Source: Phenylobacterium sp. (GTDB lineage Bacteria > Pseudomonadota > Alphaproteobacteria > Caulobacterales > Caulobacteraceae). From it: DNA of 64,000 nt. Both the position numbers and the translations under genes were made by a program. The DNA lies in the NCBI RefSeq assembly GCF_013822795.1, contig NZ_PNLB01000006.1:124001-188000 (forward strand). The letters are read 5' to 3'. Below the pieces are notes generated by a model. That model ran no database searches. It saw only the letters and a list, made by a program, of their open reading frames with translations, and was not told where the DNA came from. Shown here piece by piece: positions 1 to 8,804 of the stretch (the stretch's first letter is position 1; each line of letters starts with the position of its first letter).

Positions 1-1504
1 CGCGGTAGAGGAACGACTGCAGCCAGCCGATGCGGCCCGCGGGATAGGCGTCGTACATGCCGAGCTCGTCGCCAAGTTGCTCGGCATAGAGCCCCCAACC
101 CTCGCCATAGGCGGTAAAGCCGATGTTCTTGAACAGCATGGGCGAGGCGCCGGCCTCCTGCACGAGCGCGCCGTGGAACAGGTGCCCAGGAACCGCCTCG
201 TGATAGGTGAGGGTGGGCAGCGCCCATTTGGCCCACTCGGTCGTGTCGCGCAGGTTGATGTAGTAGGTCCCCGGCCGCGAGCCGTCGAGCGAGCCGCTCT
301 CGGCATAGCCGCGGGGCGCGCCGATCTCGATCGCCGGCGGCACGCGCCGGATCTCCATACCGCCCTTGGGGATGGTGTTGAACATCTTCGGCGCGGCGGC
401 CTTTACGGCGGCCATCTGGCGGTTCAGTTCGGCGAGCAGAGCCTGCCGACCAGCGTCAGTGTTCGGATAGAACTGGGCCGGGTCCTTGGCGAAAGCGTCC
501 AGGCGCGCGGCGACCGTGCCCTGGGTCAGGCCCTGGGCCTTGAGCAACGGATCAAGTCGGGCGGTCAGGTCGGCGACCTGCTCAAGGCCGATCTTGTGCG
601 CCTCGTCGGGCGTCAGATTGGTCGTGGTGTGGAAGCGCAGGGCGTACTCGTAGAAGGCCGCGGTGCTCTGCTGGCGCGAGATGGTCGCGTCGTGCACCGC
701 GGTGCGGCGCTGCTCGGTCAGCAGCCCGATCTGATCAGCAAGGGCCTGGGCGACGGGACCATCGACGATTGCCGCGGCCTTGGCGGCCCAGTCGCTTCCC
801 AAGCCCTTGGCGGCGGCGCGCTGGCCCACGGAAGCGGCCAGGCCCGAGCTCTCGCCCTTCTGGGCGGCCAGGGCGTTCATCTGCGCCAGCGCCTTGTCGA
901 GGATGAAGTCCGGCGGGATCAGGCCGAGGGCGGCGTTGTCCTTGGCGCGGGCGGTCTCGTCGTTCATCGCCTTGGCGAAGTCGGTGAGGCGCGCAAGGTA
1001 GGCCTCGGCGTCAGCCCTGGTCTCGATCACGTGCTTGGTGTCGAGGGCGTCCGGGACCTTCTGGTAACAGCCGGTGAGCTGGCTGAGCACGTAGGGCACA
1101 GGATAGTCGTAGGAATCAACGCCGACGAAGGCGAAGCGCGCGCCCTCGGCGCAGCGGTCAGCGTACCAGGTGACGGTGTCATACTCGGTGACGCTGCGGC
1201 CCGAGAGCGTCGAGCGGTCGATGGCCATCAGGGCGTCGCGGGCGTCGATCAGCGGTTGAAACGAGCCCATGCGGCCGGCCTCGGAGCGATCCCCGACCCG
1301 CGACTTGAGCGGGGCGCGGGCGTCCTTGTCGAGGCCGAGGCCCGAGGCGTTGAGCGGATCGGCCGCCAGCATGCCCTCGAAGATCCGGTCGTAGAGCGCT
1401 AGGGCTTGGCCCTGCGCGTCCGTGGTCTTGGCGCGGGCCGGTGCGAACGCTCCAAGGCTCGCTGCGCCAGCGGAGGCGGCGAGCAGGTGGCGGCGATTGA
1501 GCAT
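1..1504 (-). CDS. DUF885 family protein, C-terminus cut by window edge
   Basis: The reading frame starts at an ATG (1504-1502) behind GGGGAG and runs off the left edge, giving 501 visible codons. The N-terminus MLNRRHLLAASAGAASLGAF has a twin arginine before a hydrophobic stretch and an A-x-A-like end, so export (possibly Tat) is likely. The family signature HEAVPGH lies at about residues 435-441. In DUF885 proteins this HExxxGH element is taken as a metalloprotease-like site, although the substrates are mostly unknown. It follows pdxA on the same strand after about 95 bp and may be read through from the lptF-pdxA operon. I infer a periplasmic hydrolase or peptidase and cannot name a substrate. 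Confidence 0.85.
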   Translation of the reverse strand, partial: MLNRRHLLAASAGAASLGAFAPARAKTTDAQGQALALYDRIFEGMLAADPLNASGLGLDKDARAPLKSRVGDRSEAGRMGSFQPLIDARDALMAIDRSTLSGRSVTEYDTVTWYADRCAEGARFAFVGVDSYDYPVPYVLSQLTGCYQKVPDALDTKHVIETRADAEAYLARLTDFAKAMNDETARAKDNAALGLIPPDFILDKALAQMNALAAQKGESSGLAASVGQRAAAKGLGSDWAAKAAAIVDGPVAQALADQIGLLTEQRRTAVHDATISRQQSTAAFYEYALRFHTTTNLTPDEAHKIGLEQVADLTARLDPLLKAQGLTQGTVAARLDAFAKDPAQFYPNTDAGRQALLAELNRQMAAVKAAAPKMFNTIPKGGMEIRRVPPAIEIGAPRGYAESGSLDGSRPGTYYINLRDTTEWAKWALPTLTYHEAVPGHLFHGALVQEAGASPMLFKNIGFTAYGEGWGLYAEQLGDELGMYDAYPAGRIGWLQSFLYR

Positions 1505-1600
1505 GGTGCGGAACTCCCCGGACAAGAACGGGGCAAAAGGCCATGCGCGGAGGGAGTCGGCAAGTCGCCGGCGACAGAACCGGCCGTTGGCGCGCCGCAG

Positions 1601-2617
1601 TCAGAGAGCGCGATGCGCAGCGATTTCGTCAGCCATGCGAATGGCGGCGATCAGGCTGTCGGGCCGAGCCAGGCCGCGTCCGGCGATGTCGAACGCCGTG
1701 CCGTGATCGGGCGAAGTGCGGACGATCGGCAGTCCAAGGGTGACGTTCACGCCGCCCCAGAAATCCAGCATCTTGACCGGGATCAGCGCCTGGTCGTGAT
1801 ACATGCAGACGGCCGCGTCGAAGCGGGCGCGGGCAGCCTCGTGGAACAGGCTGTCGGCCGGAGTGGGGCCTGTGGCGTTCACGCCCTGGGCGCGCAATGC
1901 GGTGACAGCCGGCGCGATGATCTCGACATCCTCGCGGCCGATGGTTCCGTCCTCGCCGGCATGCGGATTGAGGCCGGCCACTGCCAGACGCGGCTCGGAG
2001 ATTCCGAAGTCCCGGCGCAGGGCCTGGGCGGTGACGAGCCCTGCATTGACGATGGCGTCGATGCTGAGCAGGGTGCCGACTTTGGAAATCGGCTCGTGGA
2101 CGGTGACCAGCGTGGTGCGCAGGCCCTGCACCGCCAGCATCATGATTGGGCCGCGCGCACCCTCGTAAGGCGCGCCAGCGGTCAGTTCGCCGAGAAACTC
2201 GGTATGGCCGGGGAAGCCGAAGCCGGCCGCGTAGAGCGGAGCCTTGGCGATCGGGGCGGTGACCACCCCGCTGACCGCACCGGACAAGGCCAGGCCGACG
2301 GCGGTCTCGATCCAGCGGATGATGGCCTGAGCGGCGGTTGCGGACGGCTGGCCGGCTATGACCGGACTGCGCAACGGAATGTCGAGTACGGGCAACGCTT
2401 CGCTGAAGACCGCCACGGCTTCCTTGGGCGTGGTCACCCGGCGGACGGTCCGCATGTTGGCGCCGGATGCAGAGGCGACCGACTGGGCGTCCCCGACCAC
2501 CATGAAGGCAGGGCCTTCGTGGCGGAGCTGGTTCCAGGCCTTGACGACGATCTCCGGACCAACCCCGGCGGGATCGCCGAGGGTGAGGGCGAGCGGCGGC
2601 TGGTCGGGCAGGGTCAC
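1601..2617 (-). CDS. pdxA: 4-hydroxythreonine-4-phosphate dehydrogenase
   Basis: PdxA is an NAD-dependent, cytoplasmic enzyme of pyridoxal 5'-phosphate synthesis. It oxidises 4-phosphohydroxy-L-threonine, and the product condenses with deoxyxylulose phosphate through PdxJ. The 338 aa length is normal. The N-terminal signature LGDPAGVGPEI, GFPGHTEFLGEL, and the late metal and substrate region GLNPHAGEDG and MYHDQALIPVKML are all present. It starts with GTG, which overlaps the surA stop (GTGA), so the two are translationally coupled. In many proteobacteria ksgA/rsmA follows pdxA, but here a DUF885 gene follows instead. Confidence 0.97.
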   Translation of the reverse strand: MTLPDQPPLALTLGDPAGVGPEIVVKAWNQLRHEGPAFMVVGDAQSVASASGANMRTVRRVTTPKEAVAVFSEALPVLDIPLRSPVIAGQPSATAAQAIIRWIETAVGLALSGAVSGVVTAPIAKAPLYAAGFGFPGHTEFLGELTAGAPYEGARGPIMMLAVQGLRTTLVTVHEPISKVGTLLSIDAIVNAGLVTAQALRRDFGISEPRLAVAGLNPHAGEDGTIGREDVEIIAPAVTALRAQGVNATGPTPADSLFHEAARARFDAAVCMYHDQALIPVKMLDFWGGVNVTLGLPIVRTSPDHGTAFDIAGRGLARPDSLIAAIRMADEIAAHRAL

Positions 2618-3981
2618 CGGGTCTCGATCGTCGCCGACGTCCGGAGGTCACGCATGTAGCGGCGGGCGATCATGCTGAGCTGCTGGCCATAGAGCCGGCT
2701 TTCGATCTGCTCGGCGGTCAGGCTTTCGGCTCCGCCGGCGCGCTTGCCGCAGACCGCCAGGATGTGGAGGCCGGCGTTCGTGCGGATCGGCCCCGAAATC
2801 TGACCGGTTTCCAGGGTTTCGATCGCTTGGCGGAACGCGGGCGCCAGGTCCTTGATCTCGGTCTCGCCGAGGTCGCCGGCGACGACGCCGTTGACCCGAC
2901 CGGCCTTCGCTTCGATGTCGCTGCAGCCGGTGATCTGGCCGCGGACGGTTTCGAGCGTGGCGGTGGCGGCGGCGACCTGCGCATCGGTCGCGCTTTGCGG
3001 CAGGGCGACAGCGGCTTGCTTCAGGTGGACGACCGAGGCCGCGGCGCCGGAGCGCTTGTCGCGCAGGAAGATGATGTAAACGCCGTCGCGCACCGTGATC
3101 GGCTGTGACAGCTGGCCGGGCCGCATCTGGTCGAGCGCGGCGTCGATCTCCGGCGCCATCTCGCCCGCGGTCACCCAGCCGGCGTCGCCGCCGTTGGCCG
3201 CCGTGGCCGAGGCCGAGAACTGCCGGGCGACGGCCGGGAAGGGCGCGCCTTGCTGCATCTGGGAAATCAGCTGGGTGGCGCCGTTGACGGCAGTCTCCAT
3301 GCCGCCGACGCGGTTGGCGTCGATGAAGACTTCGCTGATCTGGTACTGCGGCTTGGAGGCCGCCGCGGCCATGCGTTGCTGCACGGCCTTGACCTGATCC
3401 TCGCCGACGCGGAGACGCGAGCCGTAACGGCCGCGGATCCACCGCTGCCAGCTGATCTGGGCCCGAACCTGGTCGCGCAGCGTGGCGGCGCCGATGCCCT
3501 GGCCGGCCAGCGAGTTGGTGAACTGCTCAAGCGACATGTTGTTGTTGCGGGCCATGTCGGTCAGTTCTTCGTCGACCTCGGCGGAGTCGGCGATCAACGA
3601 GATCTTCTGTTCCTTCTCCTGACGGCGAAGCTCCTGGATCTGCAGGCGCTCGTCGACCAGCGAGACGAGGGCCTCGCGCTGGAACTGGGCGATGTTCTGC
3701 TGGGTCGGCTGGATGCCTGACGTGGCGATCAGCAGGCGCATCCGTTGGGCCAGGTCATAGGTCGAGATGATGTCGTCGTTGACGACGGCCGCGACCGATT
3801 CAGTCAGGCCGCGCGGCGCAGGAGCGGGCGCCGGCGCAGCAGTTGGCGCAGGCGCTGCGGCGGCCGGAGCGGCGGCAGGGGCCTGGGCGAACGCGTATAG
3901 CGGCGCAGCCGCGGCGGCGAAGGCGGCGGCCAAGGCGACGCCGCGCGCCGCAAGGCCCGTGACTTTACGCGCGCGGATCAT
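2614..3981 (-). CDS. surA: Periplasmic chaperone / peptidyl-prolyl isomerase SurA
   Basis: SurA escorts unfolded outer-membrane proteins, LptD among them, across the periplasm. I chose the ATG at 3981 because AAGGAAG sits about 9 nt upstream; an upstream in-frame start at 4050 would add 23 residues before the signal peptide. The protein is then 455 aa. A basic N-terminus (MIRARKV) and hydrophobic core are followed by a long Ala/Pro-rich linker (about residues 30-57), then the SurA N-terminal domain (AAVVNDDIISTYDLAQR) and a parvulin-type isomerase region with the GGDAGWV motif. It lies directly downstream of lptD, as in many proteobacteria. The Ala/Pro linker after the signal peptide is longer than usual. 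Confidence 0.95.
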   Translation of the reverse strand: MIRARKVTGLAARGVALAAAFAAAAAPLYAFAQAPAAAPAAAAPAPTAAPAPAPAPRGLTESVAAVVNDDIISTYDLAQRMRLLIATSGIQPTQQNIAQFQREALVSLVDERLQIQELRRQEKEQKISLIADSAEVDEELTDMARNNNMSLEQFTNSLAGQGIGAATLRDQVRAQISWQRWIRGRYGSRLRVGEDQVKAVQQRMAAAASKPQYQISEVFIDANRVGGMETAVNGATQLISQMQQGAPFPAVARQFSASATAANGGDAGWVTAGEMAPEIDAALDQMRPGQLSQPITVRDGVYIIFLRDKRSGAAASVVHLKQAAVALPQSATDAQVAAATATLETVRGQITGCSDIEAKAGRVNGVVAGDLGETEIKDLAPAFRQAIETLETGQISGPIRTNAGLHILAVCGKRAGGAESLTAEQIESRLYGQQLSMIARRYMRDLRTSATIETR

Positions 3982-4039
3982 GGATGAGGTCTTCCTTAGC
4001 GTAGCCGTAGCGGGCGGCGCACCGGGGCGGCCGCGGTTG

Positions 4040-6349
4040 TCAGTTGCCATATATCGGTTCGCCCAATGTGGCGAGGGTTAGGCGGAACCCGAGAGACTCG
4101 GTCGCGCCGAGGCGATTGCCGATGGCGTCTTCGCGCCGATAGTAGACGTCGAGGCGCAGACACTCGTCGCGATAGGCCACGCCGATGTCTCGGACCACCC
4201 AGGCGTCGGCCTGCAGGTCGCGGTTGCCGTAGGCGGTCAGCGACCAATTCTTGGTGAGATAGACTTCGCCGCCGAGGTCCAGGTTCTCCACCCGTCCGTT
4301 GGTGTCGGTGGCGATGGGGCTGGAGCGGTCGCGCAGATAGCGGACATAGCCGAAGCCCCACTTGGAGTTGACGTTGGCTCCGGCCTCGGCGCGGGCCACG
4401 GCCAGGTCGTCTGAATCCAGGCGAGCGCGCGTGAAGAGAGAAAGTCCGCGGACCGGTTCGGCCGAGGCCGCGACGATCCAGTCGGAGGACTTGGTGCGCA
4501 GGCCGCTGGCCTGGGTGAAGACGTCGTTGTCTTCGGTGCGCAGCGAGCGGCCGACCAGGACGCTTGCCCGACGGCCGTCATCCCAAAGGATCGAGGCCCG
4601 TCCGCCCACATTGGCCCGAATGCCGTCCTCATAGAGGTCGTAACCTGGGAATTTGTTGGGCCGGAAGAGATTGGTCTCATCGAACTCGAAGGCGAGACCA
4701 TCTTCGTTCAGATAGATCGGCGCGCCGGTCGTATCGTAGCCGAGCACGACTTGCTTCACGTCGGGCGACAAGGCCACCTGGACGATTGGTTCAAGAACTG
4801 CCGTGAAGCTCTTGTAACGCTTGAAGAAAGGATAGCTTACATCAGCCCCAGCGACGCCCAGGCCGCGCATCAGGCTGTCCGAGCGCGAGCCATTCGACAG
4901 CACGCCTTGGAGGTTGTCGTCGATCGAATAGGCGTCGATCCGGGCCTGGACGTAGGGCGAGACCACCACGCCAGTCTTGGAGACGAAGGTCGTGCGCCAG
5001 TCCACCTCGCCTGTGGCGCGGCGGCTGTCGAGACCGTCGAGCCGTTCCGGCGGCGCGTTCATGGGCGATTGGTCCCGGGTCAGGGCGACAGCGCTGGCGC
5101 GCACGCGCAGTCGGCCGCCCAGCACCGCCGGTTCGGCTTCCCAGCGGGACTCGATCAGCGGGGCGACGATCGGGAAGGTGCGATCGTTATCGTCGGGACG
5201 CAGGCCCTGGATGGTGAAGGCCGCGGCCGAGAAGTAGGACCGCTGATCCTCGCGGATCGTATAGACCTGACTGATCAGGCGCCGGTCGTCGGCGACGTAG
5301 GGGCCGCGGGCCTCGTAGACGCCGCCGATGTCGTACTTGTCGAACAGCAGGTCATCCGAGGTTCGCTCGGCGGTGAAGCCCCAGCGCCACTTGTCGTTGA
5401 TGGCGAAGGCGCCGGACGCCAGGATGTAGCTGTGTGAAGTCTCGTCGCCGCTCTGGCCCTGGGGTGCGGCGATGTCGTCGTCGTAGGTGTAGCCGAACCG
5501 CGCTTCGAGCCCGCCCGAATAGAACCGCTTGCGCAGCTTCCCGTTCAGCAGCGGGTTAACTTTCGTGTTGATTTGAGGGCTTAGCGTCAAATCTGAAGAT
5601 GGCGACAGCACGAAAAGATAGGGCTGCTCATAGGAGACGCCGCGGCGATCCGAGAAGGAGATTTCCGGCGGCAGCAGGCCCGACTTGCGCTGCGCCTGCG
5701 GGTCCGGGTGCCAGAAGATCGGCAGGTAGATGAGCGGCACGCCCTTCACCTGGATGACGGCGTTCCGATAGTAGACGAGCTGGCGCTCCTTATCCTGGAC
5801 CACCTTGTCGGCCTTGATCGACCAGGTCGGGGCCTTGGCGGTCTTGGTGTCTGGCGCGCAGATATCGCACGGGGTGTAGATCGCGCGGTTCAGCTCGTTG
5901 ATGGTGTCGGAGCGACGCACGGCGCTGGCCGCGGCCATCTTTACGTTCTGCGGCAGACGGGAGGAGAATCCCGTCGCGACGCCGGCCTTCATCTCATCGT
6001 CGAGGACGATCTCGTCGGCGTACTGCACCGATCCGTCGGCATTGATGATCGATGTGTCGCCGCGGGCGCGGATCAGGCCCTTGGCCTCGTCGTAGATCAG
6101 TTCCTGAGCATGCAGGGTGCGGCCCTGATAGCGGACCTCGACCTCGCCCTTGGCCGTGGTGATCTTGTTCTTGTCGTCACGGATGACCAGGTCAGCTTCC
6201 ATGTAGAGCTGGCCGGGCGCCAGGCCGTCCGGAGAGGCCGGCGCCACGCGCGCGGCCTCCTGCGCCTGGGCCGCGCCGCAGAACACCATCAGCGCTGCGC
6301 CTGCAAGCAGGCCGCGCTTGGCTGAGGCTGAACGCCTGCCGAGACTCAT
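4040..6349 (-). CDS. lptD: LPS-assembly outer-membrane protein LptD
   Basis: LptD is the beta-barrel half of the LptD-LptE complex that inserts lipopolysaccharide into the outer leaflet. The ATG at 6349 was chosen because GAGGGGAG lies just upstream; an ATG at 6385 would add 12 residues before the signal peptide. The 769 aa product has a signal peptide ending near FCGAAQAQ, an LptA-like beta-jellyroll domain (about residues 45-130, including TTAKGEVEVRYQGRTL), then the barrel. Cysteines occur in CDIC (about residue 162) and near the C-terminus (DECLRLDVYY), candidates for the inter-domain disulfides known in LptD. It is co-oriented with lptF and lptG, which build the inner-membrane part of the same bridge. 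Confidence 0.96.
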   Translation of the reverse strand: MSLGRRSASAKRGLLAGAALMVFCGAAQAQEAARVAPASPDGLAPGQLYMEADLVIRDDKNKITTAKGEVEVRYQGRTLHAQELIYDEAKGLIRARGDTSIINADGSVQYADEIVLDDEMKAGVATGFSSRLPQNVKMAAASAVRRSDTINELNRAIYTPCDICAPDTKTAKAPTWSIKADKVVQDKERQLVYYRNAVIQVKGVPLIYLPIFWHPDPQAQRKSGLLPPEISFSDRRGVSYEQPYLFVLSPSSDLTLSPQINTKVNPLLNGKLRKRFYSGGLEARFGYTYDDDIAAPQGQSGDETSHSYILASGAFAINDKWRWGFTAERTSDDLLFDKYDIGGVYEARGPYVADDRRLISQVYTIREDQRSYFSAAAFTIQGLRPDDNDRTFPIVAPLIESRWEAEPAVLGGRLRVRASAVALTRDQSPMNAPPERLDGLDSRRATGEVDWRTTFVSKTGVVVSPYVQARIDAYSIDDNLQGVLSNGSRSDSLMRGLGVAGADVSYPFFKRYKSFTAVLEPIVQVALSPDVKQVVLGYDTTGAPIYLNEDGLAFEFDETNLFRPNKFPGYDLYEDGIRANVGGRASILWDDGRRASVLVGRSLRTEDNDVFTQASGLRTKSSDWIVAASAEPVRGLSLFTRARLDSDDLAVARAEAGANVNSKWGFGYVRYLRDRSSPIATDTNGRVENLDLGGEVYLTKNWSLTAYGNRDLQADAWVVRDIGVAYRDECLRLDVYYRREDAIGNRLGATESLGFRLTLATLGEPIYGN

Positions 6350-6404
6350 GAACTCCCCTCGCGCGGACCCTGAAGCGTGATGCATAGCCGGTCAGACCGG
6401 CGAT

Positions 6405-7508
6405 TCAACCGTCTTCGGTGTAACAGAGCAGTGCAAGACCCGACAGCAGCGCCACCACAGGCGGCGCCCAGGCGGCCGCGAACAGCGGGATGATGTCGGC
6501 GCCGGCGAGCGCGCCCGCAAACTCATTGAAGAAAAATACGATGAAGCCGAGGCCGACACCGGCGCCGGCGAGGCCCGCCAGCCCGCCCAGCCGCGCCAGG
6601 CGCAGCGAGAAGGCGGCGGCGAGGATCGACATGGCCGCGAACAGCACCGGGGTCGCCAGCAACTGCTGGAAGCGCAGCCGGTAGCCGTTGCCCGAGAAGC
6701 CGGCCTGCTCGGTCAGCCGGATGGCGTCCGGCAGACGCCAGAAGGCTACGGATTCCGGGGCGGCGTACCGCTCCATGGCCGATTCTACGTCGAGGGTGGA
6801 TCGGATCGACAGCGAGTCCGAGCGCACCGAGCTTTCGCCGGCGCTAGCCTCGCGCACGTCCCAGAGCTTCCAATAGCCGGGAAAGAGCTGCGCTTCCGCC
6901 GCTTCCAGCCGGCGCTTGAACTCCGGACGGCCGGCGCGATCCTTCTGATAGACGAAGACCGAGACCGAGCGCAGGCGCACGCGGCCCTGCTCGGTGTCGC
7001 GCTGCTTGGCGTGGATGACCATTTGGGTCCGATCGTCGCCCTGCCGCAGCCACACCTCCTTGGGGGCGTCGGTCAGGTAGTTCTCCATCAGGTTGGCGCG
7101 GTTGGATTCGTATCTGGCGCTGAACGAGGCGGCGAGCGGGTTGAACACCAGCACCACGGCGACGCCGATCAGAAAGGCGACCGCCGCCGACGGCAGAATG
7201 AAGCGCCAGGCCGAGACCCCGGCCGCGCGCATGGCGACCAGCTCCGAACGGCGATTTAGGCCGACATAGGCGGCGATGCCGCCGAACAGGAACACGAACG
7301 GGAGCAGCAGCAGCACGACGGACGGCGTCTGCAGCAGGGTCAGCCCGAACAACTGGGCGACGCCGACGTCGGCGCGCACCGCGACCTCGCGCGAGAGGTT
7401 CACGAAGGAGACCAGGATGATCACCGCCGAGATCACCGCCAGCGCCGCGCCGACGCCGGCCAGGGTGCGACCCATCACGTAGCGTTCGAGCTTGCCGGCG
7501 CCGATCAT
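6405..7508 (-). CDS. lptG: LPS export ABC transporter permease LptG
   Basis: This YjgP/YjgQ-family permease works with LptF and the LptB ATPase to extract LPS from the inner membrane. The 367 aa protein has the expected layout: TM segments near residues 12-35, 45-75 and 100-120, a large periplasmic beta-jellyroll domain, and a final TM cluster from about 275. Its ATG overlaps the lptF stop (ATGA). The order lptF-lptG then lptD 55 bp later puts inner- and outer-membrane LPS transport in one transcription unit. I call this one LptG because it is second in the pair. Confidence 0.93.
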   Translation of the reverse strand: MIGAGKLERYVMGRTLAGVGAALAVISAVIILVSFVNLSREVAVRADVGVAQLFGLTLLQTPSVVLLLLPFVFLFGGIAAYVGLNRRSELVAMRAAGVSAWRFILPSAAVAFLIGVAVVLVFNPLAASFSARYESNRANLMENYLTDAPKEVWLRQGDDRTQMVIHAKQRDTEQGRVRLRSVSVFVYQKDRAGRPEFKRRLEAAEAQLFPGYWKLWDVREASAGESSVRSDSLSIRSTLDVESAMERYAAPESVAFWRLPDAIRLTEQAGFSGNGYRLRFQQLLATPVLFAAMSILAAAFSLRLARLGGLAGLAGAGVGLGFIVFFFNEFAGALAGADIIPLFAAAWAPPVVALLSGLALLCYTEDG

Positions 7509-8650
7509 GCGGCGGCCTCCCCATGACGGCTGATCCGATGAGGTTTCAGGCGCATGTCGATGAAACGCGAGACTTTTTCGCGGAAGATCCCGCGCAGCCC
7601 GACATAGGTGGCGACCACGGGCACGACGTACTGCAGTACGTTCAGCCAGGCTGCTTCCTCGGAGGCGGCCTGGACGACGAAGCCGAGGATCCGGAAGCCG
7701 ACGGCCACCGCGCTCATGATTGCGATGCGCCGGCCATAGCCCATGCGGCTGAAACCGCCGCCGATGATCGCGGCGAAGGCCAGCGCCATCAATGCGATGT
7801 TGTAGAGCGGGCTGGCGATACGGTTATGACCTTCGGCCAGCAGCTTCAGCTGATTGCGCTTTTCCCAGTCCTGGGTGAGGTCCGGGAACAGCAATTCGTG
7901 AAGGTAGCGGTCCGACGGCTTGAAATGGATCAGTTCGTCGCTGCGCATGAACGGCGCGAGTTCGTACGGGTAGTCGTCGAAGGTCAGGTAGTTCAGGACG
8001 TCGGCCTTGTCGAACTCCTGCATGGAGCCGCGATGCATGGTCAGCACCGGCTTGCCGTTGCGCTTCTCCAGGCGGCCTTCCTCGGCGGTGTAGGTGGTGG
8101 CGCCGCCGCCGTCCTTTTCCTGATGGATGAAGAGGTTGTGGATCAGGCCCGTGGGGTCGACCGACTGCGCGTAGACGGTCAGGCCGGGGGCCGGATTGGT
8201 GAACTCGCCTTCGCGGATCAGGGTCGAGGCTAGGTCTGTGCGCACCTCAAACAGGGTTTCGCGCATCTCGCGCGCCGCCAGCGGCTGGATCCAGAGATTC
8301 ATGACCAGCGCCAGCAGCGCGATCATCGCCGACAGCCGAATGCCCGGCGAGATCACCCGCCAGCGGCTCATTCCGCCCGCGAAGCAGACGACGATCTCCT
8401 GTTCGGTGTGCAGCCGGTTCAGCGACACCAGGGCGGCGACGAACACGGCGATCGGCAGCACCATGTTGACCAACTGCGGCATGGCCAGCAGCGTCACCTT
8501 GGCGAAGACGAGCGCGCTCTGCTGCTGGCCGACGATGAGGTCCAGCGCTGAAAGGCTCTGCGAGAGCAGGGCGACAGCCGCCAGCGCGCCCGTGGCGAGC
8601 ACGGCCGGTCCGAGGAGCTGGCGGAGCAGATAGCGATCGATCAGCAGCAT
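7505..8650 (-). CDS. lptF: LPS export ABC transporter permease LptF
   Basis: This is the first gene of the LPS-transport operon and the partner permease of LptG. The frame is open far upstream (to 9040), but family homology begins at MLLIDRYLLRQLLGPAVLAT, so I place the start at the ATG at 8650, giving 381 aa, a normal LptF length. The Shine-Dalgarno sequence is weak. TM segments lie in the first about 115 residues and in the last about 100, with a periplasmic domain between. It is transcribed divergently from pepA. Confidence 0.93.
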   Translation of the reverse strand: MLLIDRYLLRQLLGPAVLATGALAAVALLSQSLSALDLIVGQQQSALVFAKVTLLAMPQLVNMVLPIAVFVAALVSLNRLHTEQEIVVCFAGGMSRWRVISPGIRLSAMIALLALVMNLWIQPLAAREMRETLFEVRTDLASTLIREGEFTNPAPGLTVYAQSVDPTGLIHNLFIHQEKDGGGATTYTAEEGRLEKRNGKPVLTMHRGSMQEFDKADVLNYLTFDDYPYELAPFMRSDELIHFKPSDRYLHELLFPDLTQDWEKRNQLKLLAEGHNRIASPLYNIALMALAFAAIIGGGFSRMGYGRRIAIMSAVAVGFRILGFVVQAASEEAAWLNVLQYVVPVVATYVGLRGIFREKVSRFIDMRLKPHRISRHGEAAA

Positions 8651-8804
8651 GGGCAGAAAAGTGGGGTTCGGCCGGGGATTTTGCGCGCCCTTGGCGTGAA
8701 CCTGCTCTAAATCATGCGTCGCCGCGTCACACAACCGCCGCAAGAACGGCCAAGCTTTCGAGCGAGGTGGGCGCGGGCCCAATTCTATTCGGAGTTCGAG
8801 ACTT
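8651..8804. promoter_or_regulatory. Divergent promoter region lptF / pepA
   Basis: These 154 bp separate the LPS-transport operon (minus) from leucyl aminopeptidase (plus) and must hold both promoters. GGAG about 10 nt before the pepA ATG is a usable ribosome site. I see no convincing operator palindrome here. Confidence 0.5.
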
